Assembly (NCBI RefSeq): GCF_001039355.2
Contig: NW_019775481.1
Location: forward strand, 322,049-369,183
Source: Lingula anatina
Taxonomy: Eukaryota > Brachiopoda > Lingulata > Lingulida > Lingulidae
Length of the DNA stretch: 47,135 nt
Reading direction: 5' to 3'
Part shown: positions 11,575 through 23,044 of the stretch, one piece after another
Position numbering within the stretch: position 1 is the first letter of the stretch
How the letters are laid out: each line of letters opens with the position of its first letter
The notes under the pieces: generated by a model
What the model was told of the DNA's origin: nothing
What the model saw: the letters and a program-made list of their open reading frames with translations, nothing else
Database searches by the model: none
Position numbers and translations under genes: made by a program

Positions 11575-14001
11575 ATGGAGGAAAATCCATACCCCTATCT
11601 TAAGATCAGCGATTTCAGTTGCCTGGAGTCAGTTGACACTAGGAGCCTTTGTCCCAAGTGTAACAAGTCCAGGAAATATTACTGTTACACTTGCTTTTGC
11701 CCTGTGGAGGGATTGCAGGAATCTGTGCCAAAGGTCAAGGTAGGCTCAAGGTTAAGGTCATTTAGTTATTGATGACTAAAAGGTGTATCTTGGCGTCTAA
11801 GCTCATCGGTTGTCAGGATATGCAACATCTAGTTGAAATAGCCATAAAATACAACATGTCATGTGGTGGATTGTCATAAGTAAAATTAAATTGCTTTTTA
11901 TTAAAACGGGTTGTGTGATTTTGGATAATGTTATATTTATTCATTCACTCATCATTTTGCCATCTTTACACAAGAGACAGTTTTAAATCTTTTACAGTAT
12001 ATTTCTTTACACATACTCCTATTTTGTGCCTTTCAGCTCCCACTGAAGATTGACATCATAAAGCACCGGAGCGAGATCGATGGTAAAAGTACGTCGGCAC
12101 ATGCAGCCACCCTGGCTCCTGATCAAGTCTCAGTCTACACATATCCCTGCATTCCTGACTTCCCTGATAAGTCTAGGGTATGTGAAATTCTCTATGAGCT
12201 GACCTCAGTTTCATAAAGAGACTTAAGTTAGAAACCAGTCTGAGCTTATATTGCTTGAAATGTCATCAGATAATGTTAGAGGTCCCAGTGTTAAAGTGTA
12301 TATTGTGTTTGATCCAGTAGTTGTTTCTTTTCATTAAGATGTGAAATTTCTGACTCATTCCCATAGACACCAACTGTCTACATAGATATTCAACTCTGCA
12401 GGGACTCTTGCTGATGGCAACCGGCTTAACTGAAAGACGGACCTCCTCCTGGTTTGAGTAGAATACAGAAAAACTGGTTATGGTACGAGTACATTGGAAA
12501 CGAGGAGGTGTGTCATTCAATTAAGCTGATTGCAATTAGCAGGAGTCTTGGCAGAGTTGGATCAATCTATGTAGGCTGGTGCCTGTATGGGAATGAGCTC
12601 TAAATCTCCAACTAGACATGCACTCAAGTAGGCAAATTGGCGTGGAGCTCACACAATCTACCTTTTATACAGACTTACAGACATAAAATTTCTGTTTTCT
12701 ACTGTAGGTGGTGCTAGTATTCCCAGGAGAAGATTCGGTCACCTTGGAGCAACTTGCTAAGCAGTGTAGAGTTCTGAGGAAACAGCAAGTAGCATCTCTG
12801 CCTGGTTTTTCTGTCACAGATGCTGAGAAAAGAAACAAAGGTGACATGAAGAGTGAAAATTCGGAAATATCAAAATACCAGGTCAAAGGTCAAGATAGTT
12901 GTGATGTTGGGCAGAATGAAGGTCCTAAGGTCAAAGGTCATCAGGAACAGACAGTGTCTGAATTGGAAGCTGTGAATGAACACAATGAAAGTTCTACAGA
13001 AAAAGACATCTCCGAAATTTGCAAATTCAGAGATGATGACGGAGAGCCTCCTGTTAAACAAAGACGTATAAGTTCAGACAAAATAACTTCCAATGATAAG
13101 AGTATGCAGCACAATACAAAACAGTCTGTATCTCAACAAACGCAATGTGTGGAGTCACAACTACCACAATCAGATCAACCAGATCTGGCGGAAGCATCTG
13201 AGAACAACACCACTCCTCAGGCTATGACACACCCAACGGAATCTAGTGATTCACAACTAACACACTCAAATCAGGCTCAAACTAGAAGTGATGAGAAAAT
13301 TGACTCTTCAGATCAATGTCAGGCAGATCAGTCCCTGAAAAGGCAATCAGTACCTCACAAAACTGTAGGAAATAAAAACGCTGCTGTTAAGGACCTGTCT
13401 CAACTGACACAATCAGAGGAATCACACCTAACACAAGCAGATTCAGCCACTCCTACAGTGGAAGAAAGAAATATATATGAGGCTCCTTTTGACAGAGTGG
13501 TGTTCATAGATTGTACATGGAATCAGACCAAAAGTATCTTCTGTGATGAGAGGCTGAAAGGTAGAGTTTCTTATTTTTAAAAGGGATTACTCAATTTATT
13601 TTAGTACAAGTGAATTTTTTGAATGGGTTTGACATGTAAATTTAATTTTATTTTTTGAATAATTTATGCATTTATTACATATATCCAGGCTGACTTATGT
13701 TAAGTTGTTACATAGAAGTAGTTATTGTTTTTATCATTATTTTCCAGGTTTGCGCTGCATTGAGTTGAAGAAGCACAAGACCAAATTCTGGCGCCATCAG
13801 CGCAACAAACCTGACACATATCTCGCCACAGTTGAAGCCATCTACTACTTCCTGCGTGAATATCATGATCTCTTTGTTGATGCAGAGTACAATGGCCAAT
13901 ATGACAACATGCTTTTCTTCTTCGCATTTATGTATCAGAAAATCAAGAATTTATTTGATGGTGGAAAAAATCTAAAGGCGTATCAGAAACCAAATAACTA
14001 A
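11575..14001 (+). CDS. DTWD1: DTWD1, tRNA-uridine aminocarboxypropyltransferase 1, 4 coding exons, 470 aa
   Basis: Coding exons are 11575-11739, 12037-12177, 12708-13560 and 13748-14001 (1413 nt), all GT-AG and frame-consistent. The family transfers the 3-amino-3-carboxypropyl group of S-adenosylmethionine to uridine 20 of cytosolic tRNAs (acp3U). A zinc-ribbon pattern is visible at C26, C29, C37 and C40. It is followed by PLKIDIIKH and TYPCIPD blocks in exon 2, the VFPGED block opening exon 3, the family-defining DxTW motif at residues 370-373 (DCTWNQT) and a C-terminal [19 protein letters not shown] block. Human DTWD1 is 304 residues. The excess here is a hydrophilic Gln/Ser/Asn-rich insert (about residues 146-357) inside exon 3, with recurring SQL(T/P)xS(D/N)Q-like peptides. 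The start is the ATG at 11575, in front of the conserved N-terminus. Confidence 0.95.
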
Positions 14002-14677
14002 GTGATAACTTTAAGTAGTGAGATCTCTGAAACCCTTGCCATGTTCTTTAAAGTTTTCCTGCCTGGGATTTTCCCATCATGTCTTCTTGTACATTGCAGA
14101 GGAAATATCAATATCAGGTACCTTTATTTTTATGGTATTTTGTTAGGTCAGAATTGGGGAAAATAAGCTTACATAGACAGAAAATACTATGGCTTTGGGG
14201 CATATGGGGTGGATATAAATGGACTTTTACCTTAGAGAGATGACCTAACTGCATATAGTTGTAGTTTTTTTCTGTAGTTATTTCATACTGCAGTCTTTTA
14301 CTTTCATGCACTTACATGTCTTAAAAAATTACAAAGACATCGGATAAAACTGGCCAAAGCTTTTGTTAAGCTTGGGAGACTTTTGAGTGACATACATCTA
14401 TTACCTATATTTGTTGTGAATTAACACGTGTACTGCAGGATTTTTCTGTGACTGTTGTGTACTTACACAAATTTTAATTGTAAAAGTAAAATTGCAAAGA
14501 TATTTTGCAGTCTATGCTAGGAATTATATTAATTCCTTGGTCTTTGTAGGTTGTACTTGTAACAAGAACTGAGAATAGTTTCACCTGTTCTCTCAGTAGA
14601 TGGCTGAAATATCCAAGAGGTAGACACAACGTCGTCATTTAGACTAAATTGTAAGTCCAGTAATAGATATAAATAAC

Positions 14678-14683
14678 TTTATT
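14678..14683 (-). terminator. Candidate poly-A signal of the convergent minus-strand gene
   Basis: TTTATT on the plus strand reads AATAAA on the minus strand, about 280 bp past the stop of the 294-residue gene. It lies beyond the DTWD1 hexamer, so the two transcripts would overlap tail to tail. Confidence 0.4.
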
Positions 14684-14729
14684 TATGTAAAATTATAAAG
14701 ACATAAGAAAGTACTGGTTGAACATTTTC

Positions 14730-14735
14730 AATAAA
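14730..14735 (+). terminator. Candidate poly-A signal of DTWD1
   Basis: A perfect AATAAA lies 729 bp after the DTWD1 stop codon, in an AT-rich context followed by a T-rich stretch. It is the clearest hexamer between the stop and the convergent gene. Confidence 0.45.
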
Positions 14736-14964
14736 ATTTTGGAAACGGCTTTTGTTTCATTTTTTGAAGTTGGTACAAATAAATTTTACGATCTTGCTCA
14801 TAGTACGTTATAACTCGACCTGCAGATGTCGCACATTCACCATAAAAAGATAGTTAAACAAAATTACAAATGTGTCAGAAAGTGAGAATTTATAGACGTA
14901 GAATATATGACAACCATGAGAAGCTAAAATGGACGCAGTTTCCTCTTCAACTTTCTCTTGCTGA

Positions 14965-17900
14965 TTACGTGAAAGAAAGACTTGCCCACGAGGGACAATT
15001 TTCTGGCTTTTTCCGCAAAGAAAAATAGCCCCCGTTTCTTTCCGGTAAAATCATGGCATTAACCGTTCTCGCATTTTGTTTTTCAACGTAAAAATGATCC
15101 AGTTCCATTTTGTAATGCCTTAAGGTTTCCGATTCCCATTCCAGAGATTTAACATAGCTGCCACCGTCCTCCTCTTCATCGCTGGACATAAAGTCTTTCA
15201 CAAGTATTTCTTCCACTTTCTTTTTCTCTTCCTCGCTCCAATCTATGTCCTTGAGGGCAGTTTGTCTTCTGGATAATTTCTGTAAAATTTCAAAGATGTA
15301 CAAATGACATTAGTCATAAAATCAATACAAAACCTTGAAACAAAAATTAAAGCTTGTTCACCTTGGTGGTTAGGGAAGAATGTGGACATTTGAAGAAAAA
15401 AATGCGCGCATAATGGTCTTACGCTCAATGTGCCTAAAATATTTACGAAATATTATTGACGAGATCGTAACTGGCTTATTGAACAAATTTGTCACGGATA
15501 TTTATTAAATCCAGAGATCATATATTTAATCGATTACTTATAAAATACTTATTAGTAATTTTAAAAAAATAACTATAAAATACTTAAGTCAAAAAAGTTC
15601 TTCATAGTTAAAATATAAAAAACAAGTAAGCCCGGATAATGTATCGTTTATTTATTATTTGAGGCTTTGATAAAAATTAAGCTAAATGAGTGTGTAAACC
15701 AAATAATTTCTCCATTGTGTAGGGCAAAATTTTATCCATATTTTTTAATTTGGTCGAGCCCAGGCAATAGAGGATACCCATACGTACCCTTTTCAGCCTT
15801 TCGTTCCTCCTAATCCGCTCCCTGTGTCTGTCTTTTGTTCCTTCATTGCTTCTCTTAAAGTCGTCTCTCAGTGAACGGTAGTAAACACGACACGCCGCTG
15901 AAATAAAAACATGAGACTTTTTCTTGAATTATAGATAGCACCATATATTGTTTCTCAGTAATCTTTTTCTACTGATTTTATTATACTAACTATAATTATA
16001 TTTTTTGACAATATAGCAAAAACATCAAAGGTTGTTCATAATTTCTTCAAAACCGTGTTTTTGTCAAAATACGCGTTTTTATGAGCATACTCCGATAAAA
16101 GGTGAAATCAGTGATAAATTCATTATAATAGTAAATGAATGACCGATATCACAGCCTTCAACATAGAGGTGTAACAATCACGTTTAATAACGAGAAACGT
16201 GTAGCCTGAAACCTACCATTTATCATGGGTTCAGACCACTTGGGCGTTCCATCTTGTGAATATTTCCTCCTTATTTCTGTAACTACGGCCTCAGTGACGG
16301 CCAGGTTGGGTGGAGCAGTAAAGCTGAAAAAGTAAGATTAAAAATAGGGTTGAGTGATTTAAATTGGATCTCTTTACGTCCCTGCACCGTTAACACTCCC
16401 AGTCCCGTTAAAATAAAATTTAATTTAAAACATAATTTTAATACAAACTCCTTACTGAGAATATTGTAATTGTATTGTAATTGGCTGGGTAGAGGAGCAA
16501 GGAAGTAACGGTGCTAGATACATCGTAATTTTGCCTGGTAACGATGCGGCGACGTTGTTTCTGAGGTGTCCCCTTCTCCCTTCCAAAACAGTATTACCCC
16601 CCCCCCTCCCCCCTCCAACTGGTAAAAGCACTAAATTTTTAAAGATACATACAAAGTCAATTTTTTGTCATAAAAACCAACCAAATGCCAGCATATACTT
16701 TCAAGTAGTATAACTAAGAGAATTACCAAAAGGCATTGTTTAATTTTACCCGAAAGTGATGTCCGAAAAGATTTTTCTGCTAGCATTCTACGCTGTACGT
16801 CAAAGGGGCAGAAAAGTAGGTCACGAAAGTAGGTTAAATTGACAACCAAAAATTTAAAGAAAGGAGCAGTCTAAAGCTCTTTTATGGTTGATCGGGTGAT
16901 GTATTCATTTATCCCTTCGCATGTCGAATTTATTAGAGTCGTATAAGAAACTAGTAGAAGTGGTTTATATGTGTTACTGGGAATCCACGCTCCACCGATG
17001 CTCGGTTCGTACGTATGTACCTTTAACTGTATATACCTAAATTGCTATCTAAGAAGCAACGAGACGGGGAGTGAGTAACAGTGTTGGCAATATCGTAATT
17101 TTGCTGGGGGGAGTAACGAATCGGGAAAGTAACGATGCGCGGACGTTACTTCTAACATGCCCCCTTCTTCCCTCCAAAACAGTTTGCCCTACATGTTACA
17201 GTGAAATTGTTCTCGACACATTCTATTTCATATTTGGTTTTAAAAACATTTCGGAAAAACATCCCCCCCCCCTTTTGTGAAGCAAAATCATACATTTACT
17301 ATGCAGCAAGACTGCGAGCGCACCATACCTTTGCTCAAAATTCCAGCCGACAGAGCTGTGCCTAATTATTGTCCGATAGGTGTCTCTCAAAGCCGTCTGG
17401 TGGGAGGCAAAAAGAAAATGTTTCATTATCCTTCAGTGTAATGTATAGCTGATGCACAAATATATATAATATAAGTGTGTTATTTACAAAAAATCGATAA
17501 ATCTCTCTGGTGAATTTATCTAAGTTATCTTAATCAATGCAAATGTAAGTTCTATTGCGGTGTCTATTAGTGCTTGAGTAGTGACAATTTTTAATTCACA
17601 ACATTCTTGATATTATCAAATATGAACAATTAAACTAAAAGGAGGTCAAAAACTATTGATAATTAAATTCCCCTGCCTTTTTTAATCCTGGAAAAATCAG
17701 TATAAATATGTACTAAGAAATATTGCGTTTTGATTTAAAAAAAAGTAAATCAAATTCTACATTGGACACTCATGTGCAAATGGTATGAGTTCCTCAGTGT
17801 CGTATATATCCCATAGACCTCATCAAGGATTTGAGCTTCGTTGTGTTTGTGATTCATTTTCCATTCTTTATTAAAGGGATAATAACTCTTCGTTTCAGCC

Positions 17901-20000
17901 AAAAAATGAATTTTCCTGGAGTAAACAACAATTTTCCCATACTTACCAATGGTAAATGAATCCATTCTCACATTCAAAGTTAGTCCCTGGTTTTTTTTCT
18001 AAAAAGTTTGGTTTTTTGTTAAAATCACTTAAGAGATTTTAACAGAGTATAGCCATCAATGGAGGTCACGTGGTCTAAAGACAAGCTCAGATATCAGAAT
18101 AATAGCTGTAACTGCTGTTTTTGTGGTAAAACAGAATATATTTTATTTCTATGAGTTATTCACAAGGTTTTTATTGTGAAATATAAATCTCATACGAAGA
18201 GTTATTATCCTTTTAACTGAAGCGAAAACTGGACAAATCAAAATATAAACTTTGATATTGCATATTAACTTGGCCATGGGAAGATATGGTCTCTATATAT
18301 TTACAACCGTGAGGGACTTGCATCTTCACATTCCCAAATGGCATGTCCCGCTTGCTGTAAGACAACGCCATGCGTGAAGTCTATTTTCACTTGACGTTCT
18401 GGCTGACCGCCTCATTTCAATAGCTAAACTATGGCAGACAATTTTAGCCTTGCAGCAGCTATTCTGTCCCAGTAGAGATGCTAAAAACTGTAAATACCAA
18501 CCCATTTACCAGGTCTGAAAGGGGTATTACATGTGCTGAAACCGCCAATTCTTAACGCATGTACCGGAGCGGAAACGAGTATTAAAGTTGATAAAAGCTG
18601 TCGATATATAAGCGCCTTTACTCTGAGCGGATATTCTTTTGTAAAGGTCGTTGCAATTATAATTTCCTCAGCGTGAATAGAAAGCCTGTGTAAAGGCTTA
18701 GTATGGTGCGTCTCACATTTTTCAGATGGCGGTTAGACAAGTCATGGAGAGTGCAGGCTTTTATCATTTCTAAAGAGCTTTCCGCATCTGACTGGTTTCT
18801 AAAGGGCATTTTCAGAGTCATCTCCTGAACCGTAAAGTAATGGGGCTTTTTGTGCTGTGGTACACTGTTACAATCACTGTAACATAAAGTTAGAATAGGT
18901 GTACTGTAGAAATGTTGTCATCTTTGTCCCTTAAATTTTCTATCATTTCATTGATTGTACCTTATATGTCAAGGCGAATTCAACGAACCACTAGTATGCC
19001 CATAGCTAGCTGTTGGCGTCTTCATGTTATTTTCCGCAATCTACGTACAAGCAGTCTAATACTTACATTAGTCATAAAAAGCTTTTTAATGCTTATACAC
19101 CATTATACGCCCTTATATTACTTATCAGTTCAAAGTCCTGTCGTCCTGAGTTCCAGAGGACACTGAAAATTCACCTTCTTCCTCCTTTCATTACATAAGA
19201 AACGGTTGCAGGCCCGTAGCCGGCAATTTCAATGGGGGGCGGAGGAGTGGGGGGAGGGTTTCTTTTTCGGAAAAAGTGGATCTTTTACCATCCTTCGCGT
19301 ACCTAGATAAATTTTTACCCAGAGGGGACCTTTTCAATTTTTTTTCTTTGTAATATTACTTCTTATACTTATTGGTGTAATATTCGTGTTGCACAGCTAG
19401 TATACACGTCCCATATCAAAACATCTTATTTAGCTTTTCGTATTAAATCAAATATTGTAAACCACCGGCTCGGTTGCCTCTTGATATCACTCTTTTCACT
19501 TCTAGTAGCTCGATCATGTAGCTAGTGCATATTGTAGCTATTTGGGGGAGGGGGGGAGGCACCCGGTTCGACAGGGATTCGAACCCAAGGACTCTTGCAA
19601 ACCGTGCGACTGCCCTTGCCAACTAGGCTACCAAGCCCGGGCCCACCCCGACCAACCACTACAATATTGACCATGGAAGTACACTGAATTATAAGGAAGT
19701 CAATTTACAACTCACTCTGCACTCCTTGTCGACGCTAAGACTCTCCGAGCTGCCCCTCTTTCTCTTCCCAGAATAGGGGCTGGGGGGATCAGACTGATCG
19801 GACGTTCCCCTCTCCACCAGGGCTTTGAGCAGGTTTATGATGGACTGCTGTTGTCTGTTGTTTTCCTCCATAAGCTGTACAAGTCTTTTGCCAGTGTCTC
19901 CTTTGAAGACGACGACATAGTCACTGGAGTCGCTAATATCATCTAAAATCGTCTTACTTGTACGACTTCCAGTGTGATTAGACGTTGACTCTCTGTCCAT
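14965..20000 (-). CDS. Conserved protein of unknown function (possibly C14orf93-type family), 5 exons, 294 aa
   Basis: Minus-strand exons 19716-20000, 17329-17396, 16217-16323, 15788-15897 and 14965-15279 join in frame to 885 nt (294 residues plus stop), all with GT-AG introns. The N-terminal third is polar and disordered, with a QLMEENNRQQQSIINLLK stretch that could form a short coiled coil, then a basic GKRKRG patch that could be a nuclear localisation signal. The middle is a compact alpha-helical-looking region (TALRDTYRTII, APPNLAVTEAVVTEIRRKY, ACRVYYRSLRDDF) followed by a strongly basic RHRERIRRNERLKRKLSRRQ. The C-terminus has WSEEEKKKVEEILVKDFMSSDEEE, LEWESETL and CPSWAS. From memory this arrangement resembles a family of uncharacterised proteins expanded in cnidarians and related to vertebrate C14orf93. 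That assignment is tentative and no function is known to me. Confidence 0.75.
16510..17190. repeat. Two related ~100-bp intronic repeats
   Basis: 16510-16605 and 17080-17190 share ATCGTAATTTTGC, AACGATGCG, the (C)GGACGTT/CGACGTT block, CCCCTTCT-CCCTCCAAAACAGT and surrounding order, with a C-homopolymer or G-run next to them. Both lie in the same intron of the 294-residue gene, in direct orientation. They look like two copies of a short degenerate dispersed repeat or an old local duplication. Confidence 0.55.
19559..19641 (-). repeat. tRNA-like sequence, probably a tRNA-derived SINE head
   Basis: On the minus strand the stretch has an A-box-like TGGTAGCCTAGTTGG and, about 40 bp later, a perfect B box GGTTCGAATCC. 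It starts with CCCGGGC and ends near GAACCGGG, which pair only partly as an acceptor stem. The anticodon arm does not fold cleanly into a seven-base loop. A functional tRNA gene is therefore unlikely; a tRNA-derived SINE remnant with its Pol III promoter is the better reading. It lies just downstream of exon 1 of the 294-residue gene, in its intron. Confidence 0.45.
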
Positions 20001-20074
20001 GGTGGTTATTGAAGCTTACCTATCAAGACCGATCTAAATGTACTGCGGCGTGATTGCCCTAGTAGTAGCTTTGT

Positions 20075-20302
20075 TCAATATAAGTGACCTATTTCATTTA
20101 TTTCATTGACCAATCGCTGGCTGTCAATCTTAGGCAACTCTAAGCCAATCGGCGCACGGTGTTTTTTTTTTCGGGTTTTCACACCTCCATCGTGCTCGAA
20201 ATCCGCGTTGACAATGAGAAAAGGGGATTTTCTGGTATAATTGTTTATAAGGCTGTTAATTACTTCGTTAATGTCAGGGGATTGCTCCCCTGTATTACTC
20301 AT
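20075..20302 (-). CDS. Small ORF, 75 aa, unknown; possible upstream ORF or separate micro-protein
   Basis: The frame runs from an ATG at 20302 to a TGA at 20075, 74 bases upstream of the start codon of the 294-residue gene and on the same strand. The peptide is hydrophilic, with a basic cluster (KTRKKKHR, about residues 42-49) followed by a Leu/Ile-spaced LPKIDSQRLVNEINEI. No signal peptide or membrane segment is visible, and I recognise no family. A consensus-like donor (GATAG|GTAAGC) lies between it and the next start codon, so the two may belong to one spliced leader or to separate transcripts. It could also be chance, though the composition looks protein-like. Confidence 0.35.
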   Translation of the reverse strand: MSNTGEQSPDINEVINSLINNYTRKSPFLIVNADFEHDGGVKTRKKKHRAPIGLELPKIDSQRLVNEINEIGHLY

Positions 20303-21917
20303 ACATGCACGATTAAATTAATATTTTACTTTCCTTTTCTCTTTCTTTTTAAGACAATATATAGAGGCCTAGACAAATGCGCAATCTGTTTTCAACAGTC
20401 AATAAAAAGGCTTGAGTCATGCATGTCGATGCATCGAACATTTGACCACTACAACTACAAAATAGACAAGGAAAAGCCTACTCTGTCGCAACTTTATATA
20501 ACACATAAAACACAGAGTAGTAGGGCCTACCAATAAGAGTAGGATACACAAGCTGCTTGGTGATGACACAGATTTTATTTCACCTCATACAGTGCTGAAA
20601 ATCAGAAAAGCCATTTATGCTGAAATGAAGTTTAAGTTCAACGGAAATTACTCAGCTACCATCTGCAGCAGTAGTGTGGTGTATATATTTCAGCGGATTC
20701 ACACCACCCGTTTTGCTGGTATCGGAAATACGTCCCGCGGAAATTGTTTAGGAAATCTCTCCCTTGTCACCCTGGGTTTTAGATTCGTCTCAAAACTCAC
20801 GTTTCTAACATTTATGTATTTGTATATATTTCCTGTGACAGCGAAATGTGGTTTTAATACCCATCAAAACCTCCATTTCCCTGATGAAATCTGACTGTCA
20901 GCAGACCAAAGATGGGCTGCTAAAATCTCAGCTGATTTTCGAAAGCTTTATTTGTTTACTTTACTTCTTTACTGTGACAGAAGAGGCAGCACGTTCGGAG
21001 GCTGGCATGCGCATGGATTTACTGTGAATCAACCCCTTCCAAATAAATACATAAAATACTTGTGATCTCGAAACGTAGTTTGAGTACTACACGAAGCACA
21101 ACTCTAAGAGGGCATATCAGATGCAGAAACTTTTTATTAAACTATTTATTTAGTTTGAAATTTTAAGTAAAATATGTAAACCATTGGTTGGGGTCTGCTA
21201 GCGCCCCCTGGAGGCACACTGATAAGTGACGACGGAGAGGTGAGTTTTTATGGACCTCTTAAACGCAGGGTGCGATTGCTCACTTTCCGCCACATTTCCG
21301 CTCTGGCTCAGAGGGGTTTCGTTTTATGTCGTTATATCGTTATCGGTTACAGTTCTGCTTGCTGTCATTAAGGTCTTTATTGATGCCTGGGAATTCCAAA
21401 CGGGCTCTTCACCTAAAATAAAATAATAAAAAAACAATACCCTGTAACAACATATTGGATAAGTATGCTGACGATAAGAAGAAGGCGTATATTAAGTATC
21501 ACATGGAGGACCAAGCCTGAGTTTCAGGTAATACTGGACACTAACCTCTGGTAGCGGCAGCTGCGTGCAGATATTGCAAGTTTTTTCAACATAAGGCTCA
21601 CTAAACATCACGTAAGCTCCCTGCAATCAGATTGGCTGCAACAGCCGTGCGTAAAGTTTTCAAATACAGCTTCTGTCGTTTCGTATTTTGGGTGTTTCAA
21701 AAGATGTAAATCGCCCTTTTCAAATTTGTAACTTATCTGAAAATTTAACTGCTGACGGGACAACTAAAAGGCTCTTATCAATGCTTTTCTACCGTAACTA
21801 TTTAAAAATGTTTTGCAGCAGATTTAAAGGTTAATTTTTGTTATTCCTCACTGAACTTAGGAATATTGTTTTACATAGGTAAGATGAATTGAAGTATTCA
21901 TGCGTGTATTTACCTAT
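20303..21917. other. Intergenic region
   Basis: No supported gene is visible. The open frame at 20592-20894 (+) lacks any recognisable domain or splice context. A CTCF-like motif in reverse orientation is at 21200-21214. The region should contain the promoter of the minus-strand 75-codon ORF and/or the 294-residue gene. Confidence 0.5.
21200..21214 (-). promoter_or_regulatory. CTCF-like binding motif (reverse)
   Basis: The plus strand reads AGCGCCCCCTGGAGG, i.e. CCTCCAGGGGGCGCT on the minus strand, one mismatch from the strong CTCF core with the GGGGGCGC half intact. It is oriented towards the motif at 6383. Confidence 0.35.
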
Positions 21918-22352
21918 TTATTTTCTGAGAGGCAGGACCCAGTCAATACAGTTACCATGTCGACATGTCGCCACCTCGTCGCACTGACAGTGACAAGAAA
22001 CGAAGACCGTCCAAGGATTCTCCGGCGAACTGGGAGCGACAAAATCGTACAAGGCCGTGGCCACCCCTCTGTTGCACACATCATTGTAGGTGGCATTTAT
22101 AGAGGGCGTCACAGGGCAGGGGGCACTGGGCGCCGCGCAGCTGCACGCCTTCAAGGTACCGTCTCGTTGAAGCACAACGAGAGGGCGACCATCTTTCGTG
22201 AGGTTGCCAATCTTGCACATCGATTCCACCGAGGTCGGGTCGTCTATGGTAGTACCATCTTGTTCACCTTGCGTGCCGGGTGCGGGTAAAGTAGCTACGA
22301 GCAAGAGGCCTGCACATGCCGTGGTCACGATCAAGTTGACGGAGGGCAGCAT
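21918..22352 (-). CDS. Secreted cysteine-rich protein, 144 aa, family unknown
   Basis: A single uninterrupted frame starts at the ATG at 22352 and ends with TAA at 21918. Residues 1 to about 25-29 form a typical signal peptide with a hydrophobic core (ACAGLLLVATL). The mature part has ten cysteines at 46, 70, 72, 79, 93, 120, 122, 124, 130 and 135, including a CSC and a CHCQC cluster, which suggests five disulfides in an extracellular protein. Two N-glycosylation sequons (N50-L-T, N86-A-T) fit secretion. The GC content is clearly higher than that of the flanks, supporting real coding. The stop codon overlaps AATAAA (21917-21922, minus), a possible very short 3' end. I do not recognise the fold and assign no function. 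Confidence 0.6.
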   Translation of the reverse strand: MLPSVNLIVTTACAGLLLVATLPAPGTQGEQDGTTIDDPTSVESMCKIGNLTKDGRPLVVLQRDGTLKACSCAAPSAPCPVTPSINATYNDVCNRGVATALYDFVAPSSPENPWTVFVSCHCQCDEVATCRHGNCIDWVLPLRK

Positions 22353-22454
22353 CTTCCTTTAGTCGTCTGTTGTGTGCGTGTTCGTTTACCGTGACAAGTT
22401 AGACTTCTATGGGATATCTTGCTTATTTGCTCATAATATATATACCAAAACTAC

Positions 22455-22457
<3 letters not shown>

Positions 22458-22514
<57 letters not shown>
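22458..22514. repeat. (TA)n microsatellite
   Basis: An uninterrupted TA dinucleotide run of about 57 bp. Confidence 0.95.
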
Positions 22515-22517
<3 letters not shown>

Positions 22518-23044
22518 GCACAAGTTACGTATAAGCATTTAAGTGAATGACAAACTTAAATTGCTGCTGTATATGGAACCAAATTAATATATTGATCGAA
22601 AATTTGACAACCAATAAATGTGACTATTAAAATTCGCTAAACGGGCCACCACTTCAGAATATAAAATTACTTTCCTCCGTTCCGGCCACCCAGAAACACT
22701 TCATAAAGCATTCTCCTCGTCAACGGGGTTACTGATCAAATTAAAACATCGATATATTATTTGTAAAAAATAAATAAAAAAGGAAAAAATACATCACTAA
22801 ACTTTGCGATTAGTAACCCAATTAATTCCAGCATCTAAATTTTTATTGCAATGATAATTTTAAGTTGGAGTTTAGGCTGGAAACATGTATATCAAACCTT
22901 GTTTTTGATACAAAAAGTGTTTTGTTTAAATTAATTATTTGTAAATTGAGATTTTAACAACAACAACAAAAAAGTAATAATGATAATATTTTTTAATGTT
23001 AAGGTTAAAGAATAGCACAGCGACCGTCGGGTTTACAATCAAGG

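Larger units (their letters stand above)
14002..14964. other. Overlapping 3' ends of DTWD1 and the convergent minus-strand gene
   Basis: This 963-bp stretch between two stop codons on opposite strands holds both 3' UTRs. No coding exon is visible. Candidate poly-A signals are AATAAA at 14730-14735 (+) for DTWD1 and its reverse complement at 14678-14683 for the minus-strand gene. If both are used, the two mRNAs overlap by roughly 50-100 bases. Confidence 0.5.

Noticed and set aside
19559-19641. Functional tRNA gene
   Set aside because: The A and B boxes are good, but the acceptor stem pairs at only about five positions and the anticodon arm does not form a standard seven-base loop.
20592-20894. 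100-codon plus-strand frame
   Set aside because: Hydrophobic patches only, no homology recognised, no initiation or splice context; likely chance.
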